A stretch of DNA of 64,000 bases from Bacteroidota bacterium (GCA_020403265.1 JADBXZ010000008.1:1-64000), one strand, 5' to 3'. Numbered from the stretch's first letter, positions 27,862-37,508 are shown. Translations and numbers: made by a program. Notes: generated from the letters alone by a model not told the origin.

Positions 27862-29685
27862 ATGGCTAGCGTAACTCACACAGAACTGGAAAAAGATCAT
27901 TTAGCACACCATAGTCATGTGCATGATCATGATGAACACGAAGAAAGCTTCGTAAGTAAATACATCTTTTCGATGGACCATAAAATGATTTCACGTCAGT
28001 TTTTAATTACAGCTGTTGTAATGGCTGTTGTTGCTATGACGATGAGTATTATTTTCCGACTTCAATTGGCTTGGCCCGGAGAAAAATTCGCATTCATCAA
28101 TGCTATGTTAGGCGATAAATGGGGTAAAGACGGAATTTTAGATCCTAATATGTATTTGGCGCTAGTTACAATACACGGTACCATCATGGTGTTTTTTGTG
28201 TTAACTGGTGGTTTAAGTGGTACTTTTTCAAACTTATTGATTCCATATCAGATAGGTGCGCGCGACATGGCATCTGGCTTCTTAAATATGTTATCATATT
28301 GGTTCTTTTTCATCTCAAGTGTTATCATGTTAGCATCTTGTTTTATTGATGATGGCCCTGCTTCAGCTGGTTGGACAATTTACCCGCCACTCTCTGCTGT
28401 TCCTGAAGCGATGCCAGGTTCAAAACTTGGTATGACAATGTGGTTAATTTCGATGACTTTGTTTGTCGTTTCTTCTTTGCTAGGAAGCTTAAATTACATT
28501 GTTACAATTATTAATTTGCGTACAAAGGGAATGAGTATGACACGCATGCCTTTAACAATTTGGGCTTTTTTAATAACTGCAATTTTAGGCGTTTTATCAT
28601 TCCCGGTTTTAGTTTCTTGTGTTGTGTTGTTGATAATGGATAGAAGTTTCGGAACTTCATTTTATTTGTCAGATATCTACATAGGTGGCAGACCTTTGGA
28701 TAATGTTGGAGGTAGTCCAATTTTATTTGAACATTTATTCTGGTTTCTAGGTCATCCGGAGGTGTATATTGTATTATTACCTGCCTTAGGTTTAACATCT
28801 GAAATTATTTCAACTAATTCTAGAAAACCTATCTTTGGTTACAGAGCCATGATAGGATCAATGTTAGCAATTGGTTTCTTATCTTTTATTGTATGGGGTC
28901 ATCATATGTTCATGACGGGTATGAATCCGTTTTTAGGCTCCGTTTTCGTATTTACAACTTTATTGATCGCGATACCTTCAGCTGTTAAGGCATTTAATTA
29001 TATTACTACCTTATGGAAAGGGAATATTCAGTACACACCGGCAATGCTTTTTAGTATTGGCTTAGTTAGTTCGTTTATTACGGGTGGTGTAACTGGTATT
29101 ATTTTGGCTGATTCAACTTTAGATATCAATGTTCACGATACTTATTTTGTTGTAGCTCACTTCCATATTGTAATGGGTCTAAGCGCCATTTTTGGAATGT
29201 TTGCAGGCGTTTACCATTGGTTCCCAAAATTATTCTTAAGAATGATGAACAAGAAGTTAGGTTACCTTCATTTTTGGTTAACTTTTGTTACTGCCTATGG
29301 TGTATTCTTCCCAATGCATTTCTTAGGATTAGCAGGTGTTCCTCGTAGATACTATACCAATAGTAACTTCCCAATGTTTGACAATTTGGTTGATATTAAT
29401 GTTATTGTTACTGTTTGTGCAATTGTTGGTGCTTTAGCACAAGGTGTGTTCTTATTTAACTTCTTCTACAGTATGTTCCGTGGTGAAAAAGCACCTCAGA
29501 ATCCTTGGAATTCTAACACCCTAGAGTGGACTACGCCTATGGCTAATATCCATGGAAACTGGCCGGGAGAATTGCCAACAGTACAAAGATGGGCTTATGA
29601 TTACAGTAAGCCGGGCGCAGAAAAAGATTTTATACCACAAACCGTTGCACTTCAAGAGGGTGAGCACGATGGTGGTGGTCACTAA
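27862..29685 (+). CDS. coxA: Haem-copper oxidase subunit I
   Basis: 607-aa, 12-helix catalytic subunit reducing O2 to water and pumping protons. The low-spin haem His lies in TIHGTIMVFF. The CuB/Tyr crosslink motif is HPEVYIVLLPALG, the CuB His pair is HH in WGHHMFMTG, and the haem ligand pair is in HDTYFVVAHFHIVMG. The HPEVY motif and length fit an A-type oxidase. A His-rich N-terminus precedes the first helix. It is the last gene of the operon; subunits III and IV are not downstream, where a terminator and an unrelated gene follow. Confidence 0.95.
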   Translation: MASVTHTELEKDHLAHHSHVHDHDEHEESFVSKYIFSMDHKMISRQFLITAVVMAVVAMTMSIIFRLQLAWPGEKFAFINAMLGDKWGKDGILDPNMYLALVTIHGTIMVFFVLTGGLSGTFSNLLIPYQIGARDMASGFLNMLSYWFFFISSVIMLASCFIDDGPASAGWTIYPPLSAVPEAMPGSKLGMTMWLISMTLFVVSSLLGSLNYIVTIINLRTKGMSMTRMPLTIWAFLITAILGVLSFPVLVSCVVLLIMDRSFGTSFYLSDIYIGGRPLDNVGGSPILFEHLFWFLGHPEVYIVLLPALGLTSEIISTNSRKPIFGYRAMIGSMLAIGFLSFIVWGHHMFMTGMNPFLGSVFVFTTLLIAIPSAVKAFNYITTLWKGNIQYTPAMLFSIGLVSSFITGGVTGIILADSTLDINVHDTYFVVAHFHIVMGLSAIFGMFAGVYHWFPKLFLRMMNKKLGYLHFWLTFVTAYGVFFPMHFLGLAGVPRRYYTNSNFPMFDNLVDINVIVTVCAIVGALAQGVFLFNFFYSMFRGEKAPQNPWNSNTLEWTTPMANIHGNWPGELPTVQRWAYDYSKPGAEKDFIPQTVALQEGEHDGGGH

Positions 29686-29703
29686 TAATTTAAATTTAAA
29701 GAG

Positions 29704-29732
29704 CCCTTACAAGTTTGTAAGGGTTTTTTTTT
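29704..29732 (+). terminator. Intrinsic terminator closing the act-cox operon
   Basis: CCCTTACA pairs with TGTAAGGG around AGTT, followed by a run of nine T. Confidence 0.85.
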
Positions 29733-29838
29733 AGTTGTGAATGGCATACGTTTTAAAATTAAAATCAATAAATAAGAACTTTTAAACTTCCCTAGTTTAA
29801 GATTTCAAAAACTTTCTAATTTAATAAACTGTATATAC

Positions 29839-30894
29839 ATGAGAAATTTTGGACTAGATTTATTAAGATGTATATCTATTTGGTTCGTAATTATTGAACA
29901 TGCAGGCATTGAAGTTACCGGAATTAGTAGGCTAAAAATTGGCACAATTGGTGTTGAGATTTTTTTTGTAATAAGTGGTTTTTTAATAGGAGGAATTTTA
30001 TTAAGAGATATAGATAAGGGCAATCCATTATTCATTACATTGAAAAATTTCTGGATAAGACGTTGGTTTAGAATATTACCTCTTTATTATGGTGTGTTAA
30101 TTTTTCAGTATATCTTTATCGATAATACAGTTGGAAAAAACATCATCTATTACTTTTTATTTTTGCAAAATAATTTTTACGGTGTTTCCTTTCTTCGTGT
30201 ATCTTGGAGTTTGGTTATTGAAGAGTGGTTTTATATATTCACACCTATTTTTTTATTTTTTGTAATTAAATGGTTCAAAAAGCCAAATTGGATTTATTTA
30301 TCTATAATTGGATTTTTTATAGTGGAAATTACTTTAAGAGCACTATATGTTTCATTCTCAAATGTACCATATAAAGGAATAATAGGAAGTTTTCCGTTTA
30401 GATTTGACGCATTGTTTGTTGGCGTTTTAATGGCGTTCGCGTATAAGCAAGGTTCTAATCTTTTTAAAAAGCCACAACGGATTACGTTAGCCGTGATTGG
30501 CTTATCTTTAATCGTTTTTTATATAAGTGCTTTCAAACATTTTTCACAGCCTCAAGATTTAATTGATAAAATTTATTTTTTCAGAACCATTGGACTTTTT
30601 GTGCTTCCCTTCGGATTCAGTTTGTTATTGCCATTTTTTCATGAGCTCGCTTTTAATTCAGAGTCGATTATTAATAAATTAATTTTAAAATTTGTAACGC
30701 AAACAAGTTTACTAACCTATGCAATTTACTTAATACATATGCAGATATACAGCTTAAATATCTTAGAATTAAGCAATTCAGATGCAATTAACTTTTTGAT
30801 TAAGGTATTGACTATATACATAGTTGCTGCTTTGTTGTATTACTTTTACGAAAAACCGTTCCTAAAATTAAGAGAGCGATTTGTTAATCAGTAA
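29839..30894 (+). CDS. Acyltransferase family 3 membrane protein (OafA/YrhL type)
   Basis: 351 aa with about ten transmembrane helices. The family's catalytic His follows the first helix (WFVIIEHAG, His21). The R-x-x-R-I-L-P motif is present as RRWFRILPLYY. Later LRVSWSLVIEEWFY matches the conserved SLxxEwxFY segment. Family members O-acetylate or otherwise acylate LPS, exopolysaccharide or other envelope glycans. The specific target is unknown because the neighbours are respiratory and signalling genes. It lies downstream of the act-cox terminator, so it probably has its own promoter, though no consensus -7 box was seen. Confidence 0.82.
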   Translation: MRNFGLDLLRCISIWFVIIEHAGIEVTGISRLKIGTIGVEIFFVISGFLIGGILLRDIDKGNPLFITLKNFWIRRWFRILPLYYGVLIFQYIFIDNTVGKNIIYYFLFLQNNFYGVSFLRVSWSLVIEEWFYIFTPIFLFFVIKWFKKPNWIYLSIIGFFIVEITLRALYVSFSNVPYKGIIGSFPFRFDALFVGVLMAFAYKQGSNLFKKPQRITLAVIGLSLIVFYISAFKHFSQPQDLIDKIYFFRTIGLFVLPFGFSLLLPFFHELAFNSESIINKLILKFVTQTSLLTYAIYLIHMQIYSLNILELSNSDAINFLIKVLTIYIVAALLYYFYEKPFLKLRERFVNQ

Positions 30895-30960
30895 ATAGAA
30901 TTAGTTAATCTGTATAGAAGGAACATTACTTAATTATTAAATTTTCACTCATCAAATTTA

Positions 30961-30968
30961 TATTTTTG
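30961..30968 (+). promoter_or_regulatory. -7 box (TATTTTTG) for the histidine kinase
   Basis: Exact TAnnTTTG match 76 bp before the GTG start; predicted leader of about 70 nt. Confidence 0.4.
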
Positions 30969-31044
30969 ATTTATAAGTTGCCTTTTCGAATGCGCTAAAT
31001 AGTTTTTTCTTAATTTAGTTGATCTATACAATTGCTTTTTTTGA

Positions 31045-32268
31045 GTGTTTAAAGAATTACTTAATATTGGTATTCATTCTAAATTAGATGTGTTTCAGAA
31101 AAGAGAAATTAAGTTGCTAAACTTAATTGTCCTAATTTATCTCAGTGGGTTACTATTTGGGCTAACGAATTACTTTTTTCTTAGCAGTCAAATGCCATTT
31201 TTATTTCTGCTTTGTTCATTTTTTTTACAAATTGTTACATTAATTCTTAACTATAAACATCATTATAAACTAGCTACCACATCATTTGTTATTATACTTT
31301 CTTTTACATTGTTTTACGTTTCGCAATTTTACGATCCTTCTGTTGCAACATTTGTTTTTTATTTCCCTTCGGTTTTTTGTATTGCGTTGATGATGAACCC
31401 TACTGAAAAAATTAATCGAACGGTTATATACTTTGCATTGATAAGTATCAGTTTTTGTTGTTCAAGATTTTTAAATATAGAATTTTTACAAAACAAAGAG
31501 ATCACAATCAATCAAAATAAAATTTTACTTGAATATAATATCTACTTCTGTCTTGGGTTGAGCATTGCACTAGTATTATTGGTTAGCAGACAACTTAACT
31601 CACAATTTTTGGAAACATCCAATTTATTAAATCAAGTTGAGAAGGATAAAATTATAGTTCAAAATGCTTTAAAGGAAAAAGAAGTTCTGTTAGTCGAACT
31701 GCAACATCGTGTTAAAAATAATTTAGCTGTGATTATTGGATTGTTAAATATGCAAAGAGAGAAAGCAATACAAGAAGAATCTAAGTTATTTATGAATGAG
31801 ATTAAGGGACGAGTATTAAGTATCTCTATGGTTCATGATAAATTATTAGGTGGAGGTAGTTTTTCAGAAATAAATTTAAGTGAGTATGTTAATGATTTGT
31901 CAAAAGAGATATTAAGCGGTTATTCCTCATTTAACAGTGTAAAGTTAGATATAGAGGTACAGAACATTCAGATGGATTTATCCAAAGCTGTACCGCTTGG
32001 ACTTATTATTAATGAAGCCCTTACAAATAGTTTTAAGCATGCTTTTACAAAAGAAAGCAAAAATCCACTAGTTAGCCTTAAAATTGAAAAAGGAATTGAA
32101 TTTATTAAAGTTATTATTACTGACAATGGTGTTGGATTTCAAATACCCAAAAACGAGAACTCTCTTGGTTTGAGTTTAATTAAGGCATTATCAGAACAAA
32201 TAGATGCTGAGCTTATTATTAATGGCAATAAAGGTACGAGCGTAGAATTAAAAGTACCTTATAAATAA
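31045..32268 (+). CDS. Membrane sensor histidine kinase (HisKA_2 type), orphan
   Basis: 407 aa beginning with GTG directly after an in-frame TGA; no ATG candidate exists before the first helix. Six hydrophobic helices span about residues 25-185, with no recognised extracellular sensor. A coiled stretch (about 190-215) leads to the HisKA_2 phospho-acceptor region LQHRVKNN with His221. The HATPase domain follows, with an N box near NEALTNSFKHAF and a G box DNGVGF. No response regulator is adjacent, so its partner must be elsewhere. Autophosphorylation by the HWE/HisKA_2 mode is expected from the family. Confidence 0.82.
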   Translation: MFKELLNIGIHSKLDVFQKREIKLLNLIVLIYLSGLLFGLTNYFFLSSQMPFLFLLCSFFLQIVTLILNYKHHYKLATTSFVIILSFTLFYVSQFYDPSVATFVFYFPSVFCIALMMNPTEKINRTVIYFALISISFCCSRFLNIEFLQNKEITINQNKILLEYNIYFCLGLSIALVLLVSRQLNSQFLETSNLLNQVEKDKIIVQNALKEKEVLLVELQHRVKNNLAVIIGLLNMQREKAIQEESKLFMNEIKGRVLSISMVHDKLLGGGSFSEINLSEYVNDLSKEILSGYSSFNSVKLDIEVQNIQMDLSKAVPLGLIINEALTNSFKHAFTKESKNPLVSLKIEKGIEFIKVIITDNGVGFQIPKNENSLGLSLIKALSEQIDAELIINGNKGTSVELKVPYK

Positions 32269-32285
32269 AATTAACACACGATTTA

Positions 32286-33527
32286 TTAATTAGTTCGAAT
32301 AGCTTCAACAGGATCAAGTTGACTGGCACTATATGCGGGCACAAATCCACTAATTACTCCAATAAGCAACGAAATTGTAATTCCAAGAATAATATTTGTG
32401 CTAGTTAGTTTAATTTCCATATCTATCAGCCCCGCACCAAGCACAGTACAAAGGTATGTGAGTATCAAACCAAATATTCCACCAATTAAACTAAGCAAAG
32501 TACTTTCAAATAAAAATTGAATTAGTATGAATATGTTTTTTGCACCTAAACTTTTTTGAATCCCAATTAGATTTGTTCTTTCTCTTACACTAACAAACAT
32601 AATGTTAGCAATTCCAAATCCTCCAACTAAAATACTAAATCCACCAATGATCCAACCGGCAATACCAATAATATTAAATAATTCATCAAATCCTTTACTT
32701 AGTAAACTCGTTTCGTTTAATGCGAAATTATCTTCAATTTTTGGTTTTAGTTTTCTTATACTTCTCAAAACACCAGTAAGTTCATCCATCATTTCTGCAT
32801 TGCTGATTGATGATTTAGATTTGCAATAAATAATAGGGTCTGCATTCTCACTTTTTGGATCCATCATCACGCGCGCAAAGTTGAAAGGAATAACCACTTG
32901 ATAGTCAAAACTTACACCTAAAAGACTCTCACCTTCTTTTTTAATTACACCAATAACTGTAGCGTTGTTTCCTGCAATTTTTATTTGTTTACCCAAAGGC
33001 TCTTGATTATTGAATAATCCTTCTGCAATTGCGCTACCAATTAAACAAACTCTGTATCCGGCCTCCGTTTCTACTTGTGTAAAATACCTGCCGCTTGTTA
33101 AATCAAAGGTTTTGATTTTATAAAATTCATGCGAAATACCCGCTACAACCGCATTACTTATGTTGTTGCTTTTATACTTAATAGTCTTTCGTGCACCCAT
33201 TCTATAGGCTATAGCATCTGTAGTTTTACATTTCCTTTGCAATTCATCAAGTTCATAATATTGTGGTGTTGGTCTGTTGATGTATTTCCACCATGGGTAA
33301 TCTGGACCAAATGTCCATGGCCATTTTTGAATATAAACTACATTATTACCAAGTGATTGAATGCTGCCTCTAATATTATTCTCTAAACTATCTACAATTG
33401 TAAAAACTAAAATAATTGCAAAGATACCTATGGTAATTCCTAATAAACTTAAAAAAGAGCGTAATTTATTAGCAACCAATGACTGTCTGGCAAATAAAAA
33501 ACTTTCTTTAATTAAGTTTAAATACAT
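32286..33527 (-). CDS. MacB-like ABC transporter permease (FtsX fold)
   Basis: 413 aa. The N-terminal helix (about 20-42; FLSLLGITIGIFAIILVF) is followed by a large MacB periplasmic-core domain (about 45-275). Three more helices follow (about 290-312, 335-360, 378-400), with ANIMFVSVRERTNLIGIQKSLGAK between them and PVEAIR at the end. This is the standard FtsX/MacB layout. No ATPase gene accompanies it, so the ATP-binding partner must be encoded elsewhere. It starts one nt after the pafA stop, as the last gene of feoA-feoB-pafA-permease. The substrate is unknown. Confidence 0.82.
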   Translation of the reverse strand: MYLNLIKESFLFARQSLVANKLRSFLSLLGITIGIFAIILVFTIVDSLENNIRGSIQSLGNNVVYIQKWPWTFGPDYPWWKYINRPTPQYYELDELQRKCKTTDAIAYRMGARKTIKYKSNNISNAVVAGISHEFYKIKTFDLTSGRYFTQVETEAGYRVCLIGSAIAEGLFNNQEPLGKQIKIAGNNATVIGVIKKEGESLLGVSFDYQVVIPFNFARVMMDPKSENADPIIYCKSKSSISNAEMMDELTGVLRSIRKLKPKIEDNFALNETSLLSKGFDELFNIIGIAGWIIGGFSILVGGFGIANIMFVSVRERTNLIGIQKSLGAKNIFILIQFLFESTLLSLIGGIFGLILTYLCTVLGAGLIDMEIKLTSTNIILGITISLLIGVISGFVPAYSASQLDPVEAIRTN

Positions 33528-33528
33528 T

Positions 33529-35169
33529 TTACTTTTTTAATTTATCGTTAAGCGGCTGAGAGGTACAACCATTAGGCTGATTAATTTGAATTAATTCAGC
33601 AATTGTTGGTGCAATTTGTGTAATGGTTGTATATTCATAACTTTCTCCTTTTTTAATTCCCGCTCCAAAAAAAATAATTGGCACATGCGTGTCATAGTTA
33701 TAACCTGCACCATGTGTTGTGCCTTTATCTGCATAATCCATCCAGGCTGGATTAAGTATATATGCAATATTGCCGCTCATATTGTGTTTAAAACCGTTCT
33801 GCAAAAGACACTTATAATCACCATCTTTAAATGTTTGAAATTTTAAAACCTCAGATGGATAAGCTTCGGCAATTCCAATTGTGTTAATTAGAAATGCACA
33901 AATGTTTTTTTCTAAATCTGATTTATTAATTTTTTGTTGGTTGATTTTTAATTCGTTTAAGAATACTTGTTCATTACTAACATTTAAAAGAAGCGTACTA
34001 TCGTTAAAATTTAATTGTAAAAAGGCTTTTAATGATTTTGCAATTTTCTTATCATTTATATAACCTGCAGGTATTTTATTTTTAATCAGATGATTTGGAA
34101 CGTCTGCCCCACCATGATCAGCAGTTAAAAAAATCGAGTAGCCATCCTTACCAACTTCTTTATCTAAGAAGGTCAATAGTTCTTCTATATCTTTATCAAG
34201 TCTTAAATAAACATCTTCAATTTCAATTGAACGAGGGCCATATGCATGTGCAATAATGTCGGGGCTAGAAAAGCTAATGGCTATTAAATCTGTGAACTCA
34301 TCCTTGCCTAAGCTTTCTTTTCTGATACATTCTAATGCTAAGTCTTTTGTTAAACTATTCCCATAAGGCGTCGAACGGATTATACCAAAATTGTTTTTTT
34401 CAACAAAGGATTTGTATGAGTACGGGAAAATAGGCTCACTTTGTTTGTTAGGTATACTTTCATATGGATTTTTATCATCCAATGAATTCGAATATGTCGC
34501 AATTGGATATAAAGTACTCCAATCTTTCATTAAATATGATTTAGGTTTATTTAGTTGATTAAATTCAATTAACCATTTTGGAAGTTCATTTAAATACCAA
34601 CTACTACTCACAAAATTTCCGGTGCTTTCATCAAACCAAAAAGCTCCATCAGCCGCATGACCCGCTGGCAGAATAGCACTTCGATCTTTTAAGGCAATTC
34701 CAAACACCTTACTTTTCTTCATTGATGACATTTTAAGTTCATCTCCAATTGTACTGCTTATTTGATGTTTAGGAGACATTTGACCGTTTTTATGACTTGT
34801 GCCAATGGGCCTAACAAGGGTATCATTCACGCAATAAATTTCAGAAAGGTGCTGTTTATCGAACCATTCATTGGCGATAATGCCATGCGTTTTTGGAGTA
34901 GTACCGGTGTAAATACTGCTATGTCCTGGTCCTGTATATGTTGGTATATAATTAAAATGCGCATTTTTGAAATAAAAACCATTATTTACTAATCGTTTAA
35001 ATCCATTAGCACCATATCTGTTCCAATACCGGTAAATATAATCGTTACGCATTTGATCTACTACTATTCCAACTATTAATTTCGGTTTTGTATTTTGAAC
35101 TATGGGCTGTGCAAAGTTTAATAAGCTGACGCTCAAAAAAATTAAATTGTAAATTATTTTTTTATTCAT
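33529..35169 (-). CDS. pafA: PafA-type alkaline phosphatase
   Basis: 546-aa exported phosphomonoesterase of the alkaline phosphatase superfamily. A signal peptide (about 1-20) precedes VGIVVDQMRNDYIYRYW, with metal ligand Asp38. The nucleophile Thr79 (PTYTGPGHSSIYTG) and Asn100 match the numbering I recall for Elizabethkingia PafA. The Lys-x-Arg pair K161/R163 is typical of PafA rather than of diesterases. Later metal-binding segments are FSSPDIIAHAYGP, TADHGG and TTHGAGYNYDTHVP. It releases phosphate from organic esters outside the inner membrane. It lies one nt after feoB, an unusual pairing. Confidence 0.88.
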   Translation of the reverse strand: MNKKIIYNLIFLSVSLLNFAQPIVQNTKPKLIVGIVVDQMRNDYIYRYWNRYGANGFKRLVNNGFYFKNAHFNYIPTYTGPGHSSIYTGTTPKTHGIIANEWFDKQHLSEIYCVNDTLVRPIGTSHKNGQMSPKHQISSTIGDELKMSSMKKSKVFGIALKDRSAILPAGHAADGAFWFDESTGNFVSSSWYLNELPKWLIEFNQLNKPKSYLMKDWSTLYPIATYSNSLDDKNPYESIPNKQSEPIFPYSYKSFVEKNNFGIIRSTPYGNSLTKDLALECIRKESLGKDEFTDLIAISFSSPDIIAHAYGPRSIEIEDVYLRLDKDIEELLTFLDKEVGKDGYSIFLTADHGGADVPNHLIKNKIPAGYINDKKIAKSLKAFLQLNFNDSTLLLNVSNEQVFLNELKINQQKINKSDLEKNICAFLINTIGIAEAYPSEVLKFQTFKDGDYKCLLQNGFKHNMSGNIAYILNPAWMDYADKGTTHGAGYNYDTHVPIIFFGAGIKKGESYEYTTITQIAPTIAELIQINQPNGCTSQPLNDKLKK

Positions 35170-35170
35170 T

Positions 35171-37171
35171 TTAAATAAGTAATTGATAGGTTACTAGCGA
35201 GCATAAATAGGCAAGTGAGGTAAATAAAACAAATTGCAATAGCGAAAATTTCCAACTTTTACTTTCACGTTTAACAGTTGCAACTGTGCTCATACATTGA
35301 AGCGCAATAGCATAAAAAATTAGTAAGGACCAACAGGTTGCAGCACTATAACTTTTACTGCCATCCGTGTTTTTCTCTTTATCCAATTTTTCCTTTATGT
35401 TTTGTAAGTCTTCATCATTGCCTGATTGGTAAATTGTGGACATTGTTCCAACAAACACCTCCCGCGCAGCAAATGAACTTAATATAGCTATACCAATTTT
35501 CCAATTAAATCCAAGCGGTTCAATTACCGGCTCGATTTTTTTACCTATCAATCCTAAATAACTATTTTCGAGTTGTTGGTGCTGAATAGTTTTGATTAAG
35601 GAGTCATTAAGCGGATGAGGTGGCCTTTTATTAATGGAAATTTTTTGATTGTTTAAATCGTTTAATGTATTACCAGGGCCGTGCGTTGTTAAAAACCAAA
35701 GTATAATGGAAAGTCCTAAAATGATTTTACCGGCATCAAAAATAAAAATTTTAACCTTATTAAATACCTGAATTGATAAGTCGCTTAGTTTTGGTTTTCT
35801 ATAAATTGGCAGCTCCATTAAAAAAACAGAGCTTTCCTTGGTTTTAATTATTTTAGAGGAGAAATAGCCTATTGTTAAGGTTAATAAAAAGCCTAATAAA
35901 TAGAATGCAAATAATACCAGTCCCTTTGCGTTAATAACGCCAAAAAAAAGATGATTTGGATAAAGCATAGCTATGAATAGCGTATATATTGGTAAACGAG
36001 CAGAGCAACTAATTAGTGGCAGAACGAAAATGGTTACTAATCTTTCTTTTGTATTACTAATACTTCTGGTAGCCATTATTGAAGGAACGGCACAAGCTGT
36101 ACCACTTATTAATGGAATAACTGATTTACCATTTAAGCCAAACTTTCGCATGATTTTATCCATGATAAAGCTGGCTCTTGCCATGTAACCGCTATCCTCT
36201 AGAATGAATATAAAACTAAACAAAATAGCAATTTGTGGTATAAACATAAAAACTCCACTTATACCGGAGAGTACGCCATTTGTAAGCAAGTCGGTAAATG
36301 AATTATCCGGCAGAACTTCAATAAGATAATCTTGCAGATTTAAAAATCCTGACTCAATCCAATTCATTGGTGTTTCAGCCAAATAAAAGATGAATTGAAA
36401 AACTGTAAAAAGTATAAGCAATAAAATTAAATAACCATATAATTTATGCGTAGTAAATTTATCAATTCTAGATGCTTTACTTTTTAAAATTAAATCTTTC
36501 GGTTGCTGCGTATACTTTTTAACGAGGTAGTGTATCACGTTAAATCGATAAATTTTATCTGAGCTCTCTATTTCTTTACTATTTTGTGTGAGGCAATCTT
36601 TGTAAGTTTTTGTTTTATAGTGTGGACTATTTAGATCATAAAAATGACTGGTGGAAGTTTGAGCTTCTGGTATATATTTTTTTAACTCATCAATACCGAA
36701 ATTATTACGAGAATCTGTGCATATAATTTTAACCCCCAGCGTTTTTTCAAGTTCGGGCAAATTAATAACTATGTCTTGTTGAGTAGCTTCATCTGTAAAA
36801 TTAAAAGCCAAAATAGTCCTAAATTTCAAATCAATAATTTGTGTTGCTATCAATAAATTTCTCTCAAGGTTTGTGCTATCAATTACAACAACTACAACTT
36901 CAGGATTTTCCGTTAACAAAAAATCTGTGGTTACTTTTTCATCTATTGATTTTGGATATAGGCTATATGTTCCGGGTAAATCTATGAGTGTTGCTTTTTC
37001 CTTTGTTGAATTGTGCTGAAAATAGAAGAAGCCTTCAAGTTTATCTACCGTTACTCCTGCATAATTGCCAGTTTTTTGATTTAAACCGGTTAATGCATTA
37101 AACAATGTAGATTTGCCTGTGTTAGGATTACCAACAAGCGCAACAGTTATATTTTTTTTTTGATCTGCCAA
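35171..37171 (-). CDS. feoB: Ferrous iron transporter FeoB
   Basis: 666-aa GTP-dependent Fe(II) permease of the inner membrane. The N-terminal G domain shows G1 GNPNTGKS (14-21), G3 DLPG (64-67) and a G4-like NFTDEA. A helical regulatory domain follows, and then about eight helices with two Gate regions (GGVLSG.SGVFMFIPQI; VPSIMATRSISNTKER; SFAAREVFVGTMSTIY). It is shorter than the E. coli protein but normal for Bacteroidota. feoA precedes it by 5 nt and pafA follows after 1 nt, so iron and phosphatase genes appear to share one transcript. Confidence 0.95.
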   Translation of the reverse strand: MADQKKNITVALVGNPNTGKSTLFNALTGLNQKTGNYAGVTVDKLEGFFYFQHNSTKEKATLIDLPGTYSLYPKSIDEKVTTDFLLTENPEVVVVVIDSTNLERNLLIATQIIDLKFRTILAFNFTDEATQQDIVINLPELEKTLGVKIICTDSRNNFGIDELKKYIPEAQTSTSHFYDLNSPHYKTKTYKDCLTQNSKEIESSDKIYRFNVIHYLVKKYTQQPKDLILKSKASRIDKFTTHKLYGYLILLLILFTVFQFIFYLAETPMNWIESGFLNLQDYLIEVLPDNSFTDLLTNGVLSGISGVFMFIPQIAILFSFIFILEDSGYMARASFIMDKIMRKFGLNGKSVIPLISGTACAVPSIMATRSISNTKERLVTIFVLPLISCSARLPIYTLFIAMLYPNHLFFGVINAKGLVLFAFYLLGFLLTLTIGYFSSKIIKTKESSVFLMELPIYRKPKLSDLSIQVFNKVKIFIFDAGKIILGLSIILWFLTTHGPGNTLNDLNNQKISINKRPPHPLNDSLIKTIQHQQLENSYLGLIGKKIEPVIEPLGFNWKIGIAILSSFAAREVFVGTMSTIYQSGNDEDLQNIKEKLDKEKNTDGSKSYSAATCWSLLIFYAIALQCMSTVATVKRESKSWKFSLLQFVLFTSLAYLCSLVTYQLLI

Positions 37172-37176
37172 GTAAG

Positions 37177-37404
37177 TTATGCTATGTGTTCAACTTGTAT
37201 TTTTTTAGCATCTTTTAATCGAATACTTACAACTGAATCAAGTACTTTAAATGCAATAGGGCAGCCGAATGGTGCAATGTTTGTCAATTCAATATTTTGT
37301 CCAACAAAACAACCCAAATCCATAAGTTTTGAACCAAGTAAATCATCTGAAATAGCGCTAATTTTAGCAAGGTGACCGGGCTTTAAATCTGATAGAAGTA
37401 ACAT
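37177..37404 (-). CDS. feoA: FeoA family protein
   Basis: 75 aa from ATG 37404: a single SH3-like FeoA domain with LLLSDLKPGHLAKI, then GSKLMDLGCFVGQNIEL and a final strand SIRLKDAKKIQV. FeoA assists FeoB. The open frame continues 72 nt upstream, but a consensus -7 box lies in that part, so the short start is preferred and matches the family's usual length. First gene of the feoA-feoB-pafA-permease operon, divergent from the aldehyde dehydrogenase gene with 104 bp between. No iron box could be assigned with confidence. Confidence 0.9.
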   Translation of the reverse strand: MLLLSDLKPGHLAKISAISDDLLGSKLMDLGCFVGQNIELTNIAPFGCPIAFKVLDSVVSIRLKDAKKIQVEHIA

Positions 37405-37410
37405 TTTACG

Positions 37411-37418
37411 CAAAGTTA
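37411..37418 (-). promoter_or_regulatory. -7 box (TAACTTTG on minus strand) directly before feoA
   Basis: TAACTTTG ends six bases before the feoA ATG, so the mRNA would start at or next to the start codon. Confidence 0.5.
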
Positions 37419-37495
37419 AGAAACTAATTAAATTTTGATTAAGATTACTGCTTTTTTTAATTATATAACATACCATAAAAAAGGCATTTATTTGC

Positions 37496-37503
37496 TAAAT
37501 TTG
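37496..37503 (+). promoter_or_regulatory. -7 box (TAAATTTG) directly before the aldehyde dehydrogenase
   Basis: TAAATTTG ends five bases before the first ATG at 37509. A second ATG follows at once. This predicts a leaderless or near-leaderless mRNA. Confidence 0.5.
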
Positions 37504-37508
37504 AGCTT

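Noticed and set aside
37405-37476. Extended N-terminus for FeoA
   Set aside because: A consensus -7 box lies inside the extension and FeoA is normally about 75 residues.
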